Positions 60,256 to 64,000 of a DNA stretch of 64,000 nucleotides are shown here, one piece after another. The notes below the pieces were generated by a model. That model was not told the DNA's origin, made no database searches, and was given only the letters and a program-made list of their open reading frames with translations. Location: the NCBI RefSeq assembly GCF_039634365.2, contig NZ_CP155079.2, forward strand, positions 4,588,001-4,652,000, in the 5' to 3' direction. The stretch's first letter is position 1. Each line of letters begins with the position of its first letter. This DNA is from Mucilaginibacter sp. PAMB04168 (lineage in GTDB: Bacteria; Bacteroidota; Bacteroidia; Sphingobacteriales; Sphingobacteriaceae). A program made the translations under genes and the position numbers.

Positions 60256-61135
60256 GGTTTATTGATTTTAAGGCCTCTTTCCTGAATTCCTCAGGTGTGA
60301 TGCCCGTGTGTTTCTTAAAAAATTTGGTAAAATAAGAGTTATCGTCAAAATGCAGGCGCCCGGCTATTTCGGCTATGGTAAGCTCCAGGTTAATAAGCAG
60401 GCGCTTTGCTTCCAGCACAATGCGGTTACGGATCACCTCGCCGGCCGGTATTCCCAGCACATCCTTACAAAGCGCATTTAAATGGTTGGGCGTAATGTAA
60501 AGCAGTTCGGCGTAATCTTTGGGCAAACGCAGTTCAGCATAATGCTGCTCAATCAGCTTCTGAAAGTTTTTGAGCAAGGTATAATTATAGGCATTAGGCT
60601 GTTTAACGTTTTGCTCAAAACCCAGCCTACCAATGCTGATGAACAGTTGTAATAGTAATGCACGTACCATATCCACACCCATGCGCTGCGCGTTATCGCT
60701 TTCATTAACAAGTTGCTCAAACAATTGTATAACGGCTGCCTGCACAGCTTGCGGCAGGTTAATAACAGCATCGGTAATGTTGCCGCTAAAAAAAGGGAAC
60801 TGCTCCAGGTAATCGGGCTTTAACAGGAATGATTGAAAGAACAGTGTAGAAAAATTGATGACATAACCATCAACCTTACCGGCAAAGCCCCAGCTGTGTA
60901 CCTGTCCGGGCACCATAAAATAAATTTGGTAAGGTTTCACCTTAAACTGCTCAAAATCTATAGCGTGTGTACCCGCCCCTTCGGTAAAAAGTACCAAATG
61001 GTAAAAAGTATGTTTATGCGCCAAGTGAAGCTTGTGGTGTTGTGCCAGGTAAGGTGCAAACCGGCTTATTAGTATATCTTCCTGCTTAAAGTCAGAGAGT
61101 GTGCATATATCATAAACTGGTATTTCCTTTTTCAT
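60233..61135 (-). CDS. AraC family transcriptional regulator
   Basis: 300 residues from the ATG at 61135 (MKKEIPVYDICTLSDFKQ). The N-terminal cupin-type sensing domain (about 10-170) has LHLAHKHTFYHLVLFTEG and YQIYFMVPGQVHSWGF. The C-terminal AraC DNA-binding domain (200-300) has two helix-turn-helix motifs: YAELLYITPNHLNALCKDVL and IAGRLHFDDNSYFTKFFKKH, with the hallmark GITPEEFRK. It is the likely regulator of a nearby operon or itself; the ligand is not known. A -7 promoter box lies just upstream of the start codon. Confidence 0.93.
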   Translation of the reverse strand: MKKEIPVYDICTLSDFKQEDILISRFAPYLAQHHKLHLAHKHTFYHLVLFTEGAGTHAIDFEQFKVKPYQIYFMVPGQVHSWGFAGKVDGYVINFSTLFFQSFLLKPDYLEQFPFFSGNITDAVINLPQAVQAAVIQLFEQLVNESDNAQRMGVDMVRALLLQLFISIGRLGFEQNVKQPNAYNYTLLKNFQKLIEQHYAELRLPKDYAELLYITPNHLNALCKDVLGIPAGEVIRNRIVLEAKRLLINLELTIAEIAGRLHFDDNSYFTKFFKKHTGITPEEFRKEALKSINHENVKLR

Positions 61136-61142
61136 AACATTA

Positions 61143-61150
61143 CAAATGTA
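61143..61150 (-). promoter_or_regulatory. -7 promoter box of the AraC gene
   Basis: On the minus strand TACATTTG matches TAnnTTTG exactly and ends seven bases before the ATG at 61135, so the mRNA leader would be only a few bases. Confidence 0.5.
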
Positions 61151-61291
61151 CACTACAAATTACCACCAACTATGGTAGTATTCAGGGTCGTTATGGTACT
61201 ATTTACTGATGGTTTTATTTTTCGATTATATCTTATACACTTCTTTTAATTACATCCCGTTAAACTTTCTTTCTAACTTGTTCATTTACAT

Positions 61292-61299
61292 TAACTTTG
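61292..61299 (+). promoter_or_regulatory. -7 promoter box of the DUF6624 gene
   Basis: TAACTTTG fits TAnnTTTG exactly and lies 22 bases before the ATG at 61322. The -33 region contains TTTC at the right distance rather than TTTG. Confidence 0.5.
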
Positions 61300-61321
61300 C
61301 TTATATCTAGCCTTAAGCGTT

Positions 61322-61969
61322 ATGAAAAAAGTTGCTTTGCTTTTTTTACTGATTGCCGGCCTGCATGCCGGGGCACAAACCAACCCTCAGTTGAAACACC
61401 AACTGGACAGCATTATGGTGCTCGACCAAAAGTACCGCGATACGTTAATGCAATTAATGATGCCGGTCACTAAAGATGCGATGTTGAGAAAATTAGGGAT
61501 GGGACCTGCACAAGCTAGCGCACATTACTGGAAGCTACAAGGCAGGATTGACTCGCTTAACTTAATCTTTATTGAGAACACATTTAAGCAGTATGGCTAC
61601 CCAGGTAAAAAGCTGGTAGGTGAGCCGGCTAACGAGTCGGCTTGGAATGTGATACAACACTCGGGTAAAATAGCCCGCTATATTACTGTTATTGAAACTG
61701 CCGCCAACCACCGCGAGCTACCCTACCGTTTGTACGCCATGATGCTGGACCGCCACCTGATGGACGAAGGTAAAGAGCAGATATACGGCACCCAGGCAAC
61801 CTGCCGTAACCTTAAAAATGGGAAGCAGGATTGCTTTATATGGCCGGTAAAAAATCCGTCCACGGTAAATGCCCGCCGCATTAATGCAGGCTTTACCACA
61901 ACCGTTGAGGAGAATGCCAAGCGTTTAGGCGTTAACTACCGGGTGGTAAACATAAAAGAAGTAAAATAG
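61322..61969 (+). CDS. Exported DUF6624 family protein
   Basis: 215 residues. A signal peptide ends HAGAQT. The mature protein is helical at first (LKHQLDSIMVLDQKYRD), then carries the DUF6624 signature: YPGKKLVGEPANESAWNVIQ, YRLYAMMLDRHLMDEGKEQ and YGTQ, near the C-terminus. Members are secreted or periplasmic and have no known function; two cysteines (CRNLKNGKQDC) may form a disulfide. It is a single gene with its own promoter, 66 bases upstream of the SDR gene. Confidence 0.8.
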   Translation: MKKVALLFLLIAGLHAGAQTNPQLKHQLDSIMVLDQKYRDTLMQLMMPVTKDAMLRKLGMGPAQASAHYWKLQGRIDSLNLIFIENTFKQYGYPGKKLVGEPANESAWNVIQHSGKIARYITVIETAANHRELPYRLYAMMLDRHLMDEGKEQIYGTQATCRNLKNGKQDCFIWPVKNPSTVNARRINAGFTTTVEENAKRLGVNYRVVNIKEVK

Positions 61970-62035
61970 CCTTATTACCGTTTTTAAACAAAGTTATGGT
62001 AAGTCTGTACTTAACGGTATAAAATCAGGGAGCTT

Positions 62036-62719
62036 ATGAACCAAACATCAACACTTCTGCGGGTTATTATAACAGGAGCCACTGGCATGGTAGGCGAAGG
62101 CGTGCTGCACGAATGCATGGAAGCTGCCGAGGTAGCGGAAGTGCTGCTGCTTAACCGCCGCCCATCGGGCATTCAGCACCCTAAAATTACCGAAGTTGTG
62201 CATGCCGATCTGTTTGATCTTACAGCTGTTGAAAACCAGTTGATAGGTTACAACGCTTGTTTCTTTTGCCTCGGTATGTCATCAGTTGGTGTAAGCAAGG
62301 AAGAATATTACAAAACCACTTATGAACTGACCATAAAAGTGGCTACCACACTGAGCCGATTAAATGGTAACATGACATTTAGCTACATATCGGGCGCTGG
62401 TACCAATAGCAGCGAGCAAGGTGGCAGTAATTGGAGCCGGGTAAAAGGTAAAACCGAGAACGATTTAAAGCTGCTGCCCTTTAAGCAAGTGTACAACTTT
62501 AGGCCCGGCTTTATGCTGCCCACACCCGGGCTGAAAAATACGCTCAACTTTTACAAGTACATTAATTGGTTATATCCGGTGTTACGGCCATTGTTTCCGG
62601 GCGCTTTTGGTACCTTAAAAGAGCTTGGGCAAGGAATGATTAATGCTACTGCCTACGGTTATCCAAAACAAACGCTGGAGGTTAAAGATATACGGGCGGC
62701 GGCAGAGCGTAAGCCTTAA
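62036..62719 (+). CDS. NAD(P)-binding SDR/NmrA-like protein
   Basis: 227 residues. The Rossmann dinucleotide motif is VIITGATGMVGEGVL near the N-terminus, followed by LLLNRRPSG, and FFCLGMSSVGVSKEEYYKTT and a tail of FRPGFMLPTPG. It is an extended/atypical short-chain dehydrogenase family member of the NAD-dependent epimerase/dehydratase or NmrA group; without the YxxxK in a clean context the substrate and even catalytic activity are uncertain. Its stop overlaps that of the convergent transporter gene by four bases. Confidence 0.85.
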   Translation: MNQTSTLLRVIITGATGMVGEGVLHECMEAAEVAEVLLLNRRPSGIQHPKITEVVHADLFDLTAVENQLIGYNACFFCLGMSSVGVSKEEYYKTTYELTIKVATTLSRLNGNMTFSYISGAGTNSSEQGGSNWSRVKGKTENDLKLLPFKQVYNFRPGFMLPTPGLKNTLNFYKYINWLYPVLRPLFPGAFGTLKELGQGMINATAYGYPKQTLEVKDIRAAAERKP

Positions 62720-64000
62720 AGCCTTACGCCTATTACTAAAAACACCGCACAAACTATCAGCAGTATAGCCATTAATGGCCAAACAAACTTCCACCATGAT
62801 TTAAGGCTGATGCCTACCAGTGCGAGCGAAGGTAACAGCAAGCCAGTTGGGGTAATGAAGCCCATAATGCCCATACCAAACAAGTAGCTATTTACAATCT
62901 CTCTACCGGGCACGTGTGCTGCGGCGGCCAACCCACCCATAATGGGCATCGTAACTACCGCCATACCCGACGAGCTCGAAATAAATATGGTGAACAAACA
63001 ATACAACACCAGCATCATCACCATAAACACGCCCGATGGCATACCACTCACCAATTGGGACGCCTCGTAAACAATGGTATCGCTAATGTTGCCGCCATCC
63101 AGTATAGCGGTAACGCCCCGGGCCGCCCCAATAATGAAAGCTACGCTTAATAAACCTTCGGCACCTTTAATAAACGTTTCTATAAAATCCTTTTGCCCCA
63201 TGCGCTGCAGTATGGCAATTAACACAGCAGCTACCAAAAACACGGCCGACATTTCCAACAGCCACCAGTGCCATACCACAACACCCGTTATCATGGTGGC
63301 AAATGCCAAAAAGAAAACGATTAGCAATAAAATAGTGCGTGATGTTAGTGGGCTGCCGCCGCCCTGTTCGCTAAATGCTGGGAACGGGCTTTGCACAGCG
63401 CCATCAAACCGGTAAACCAGCGAAGCAGAAGGATTATTACGCACTTTCTGCGCGTACCGGAACACGTAAGTGATGTATATAGCGGATGACAAGACAAACA
63501 TCAACAAGCGGCCATTCAGGCCATCGGTCCAGCTGATACCACAGGCATTTGATGCAATTATGGTAGAGAAAGGATTGGAGAATGAAGATAGCGTACCCAA
63601 TTGCGTACCACCAAATATAACCGCTACCGGAACCAGCAAATCATACCCCGCAGCTAAAAACAAGGGTACCAGTACAGGGTAAAATGCAAAGGCTTCCTCG
63701 GCCATACCGTAAGATGCGCCGCCAAAAGTGAGCAGGAATGTAATAATGATAATGAGCCAGCCCTCACGGCCGCGCATGGTTGCAGATAAGCTCTTTAGAC
63801 CGGCCTCCAAAGCGCCGGTAGCGTTAAAAACCTGAATAAAGCCGCCAATGAGCAGCACAAACAAAATAATATCAATAGTATCATAAATACCTTTAATGGG
63901 AGCCTCAATTACACTTACTACCCCCTGAGAATTTCCGGGTAGCCGATGATAACTGCCGGGCACAGATACCGGCTTGCGTATAGTTCCATTGGTAAAAGCC
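62716..64000 (-). CDS. YfcC family ion/amino-acid transporter, C-terminal part (partial)
   Basis: About 428 residues are inside the window; the frame stays open to the window edge (the GTG at 63963 is an internal valine, as the upstream codons continue in frame). Family signatures include SVPGSYHRLPGNSQGVVS near the start, FGGASYGMAEEAFAFYPVLV, and FGGTQLGTLSSFSNPFSTI. About ten membrane segments are visible. YfcC/DcuC-like proteins are putative basic-amino-acid antiporters or C4-dicarboxylate-type carriers. It is convergent with the SDR gene and the two stop codons overlap. Confidence 0.85.
   Translation of the reverse strand, partial: AFTNGTIRKPVSVPGSYHRLPGNSQGVVSVIEAPIKGIYDTIDIILFVLLIGGFIQVFNATGALEAGLKSLSATMRGREGWLIIIITFLLTFGGASYGMAEEAFAFYPVLVPLFLAAGYDLLVPVAVIFGGTQLGTLSSFSNPFSTIIASNACGISWTDGLNGRLLMFVLSSAIYITYVFRYAQKVRNNPSASLVYRFDGAVQSPFPAFSEQGGGSPLTSRTILLLIVFFLAFATMITGVVVWHWWLLEMSAVFLVAAVLIAILQRMGQKDFIETFIKGAEGLLSVAFIIGAARGVTAILDGGNISDTIVYEASQLVSGMPSGVFMVMMLVLYCLFTIFISSSSGMAVVTMPIMGGLAAAAHVPGREIVNSYLFGMGIMGFITPTGLLLPSLALVGISLKSWWKFVWPLMAILLIVCAVFLVIGVRL

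Noticed and set aside
63961-63963. GTG at 63963 as the start of the YfcC transporter gene
   Set aside because: Codons upstream continue in frame to the window edge and match the family, so this is an internal valine of a partial gene.
1-64000. CRISPR arrays, rRNA or tRNA genes, prophage or transposase genes
   Set aside because: No regularly spaced identical repeats with unique spacers, no recognisable tRNA cloverleaf or rRNA, and no transposase or phage structural gene was seen in either strand.

Overview
The window reads as chromosomal DNA of a Bacteroidota bacterium, most likely Sphingobacteriaceae (Mucilaginibacter/Pedobacter-like). The reasons are a SusC/SusD pair, several outer-membrane beta-barrel and lipobox proteins, Bacteroidota-only families (DUF4293, DUF3098, DUF6515, DUF6624), conserved ftsX-DUF3098-uppP-truB-ribF order, and promoters of the TTTG-N19-TAnnTTTG type with few strong Shine-Dalgarno sites. 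The genus is an inference. No rRNA, tRNA, CRISPR array, transposase or phage module was seen.

Layout. 1-4.0 kb: fatty-acid initiation genes (end of rpmF, plsX, fabH, accB, accC). 4.1-9.2 kb: tatC, rpiB, a secreted M28 peptidase, a LutB-like Fe-S protein and a RibD/DHFR-like reductase. 9.3-13.0 kb (minus): catalase and an orphan three-PAS histidine kinase. 13.3-15.0 kb: a glycine-rich DUF6515 secreted protein and a small acidic protein. 15.0-20.9 kb (minus): a four-gene SusC-SusD-DUF5011-lipid-binding nutrient uptake cassette without any enzyme. 21.0-23.2 kb: a PadR-PspC pair. 23.5-30.8 kb: a TonB-type outer-membrane barrel, an M14 carboxypeptidase and RecQ. 31.2-33.9 kb (minus): an ABC ATPase-permease-GntR-GIN-domain operon with its own promoter and operator. 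34-37 kb: a K+ channel with a C-terminal zinc ribbon and small exported or membrane proteins. 37.2-41.4 kb (minus): ribF, truB, uppP, DUF3098, ftsX, in which truB is fused in frame to a DUF559 endonuclease domain. 41.6-47.2 kb: ABC exporter, truA, DUF4293 and a DEAD-box RNA helicase. 47.3-56 kb: envelope proteins, gpsA, a polysaccharide deacetylase, map, a Tat-type Gfo/Idh/MocA oxidoreductase, gluQ and DinB. 56.3-64 kb: aconitase, a retropepsin-like protease with PDZ, DUF983, an AraC regulator, DUF6624, an SDR protein and the C-terminal part of a YfcC transporter that runs off the window.

Most of the window is ordinary housekeeping plus cell-envelope genes. The strongest unusual signal is the TruB-DUF559 fusion at 38.15-39.32 kb. 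The endonuclease segment is bounded by inverted GCCCCTCCC/GGGAGGGGC ends with C/G-rich hairpins, as if a small nuclease-carrying element had settled at the 3' end of an essential-type RNA modification gene without breaking it or the overlapping ribF start. Second-tier signals are two self-regulating modules with visible operators (GntR-ABC at 33.9 kb, PadR-PspC at 21.0 kb), start codons lying directly behind the -7 promoter box, and several families of short-period intergenic inverted repeats.
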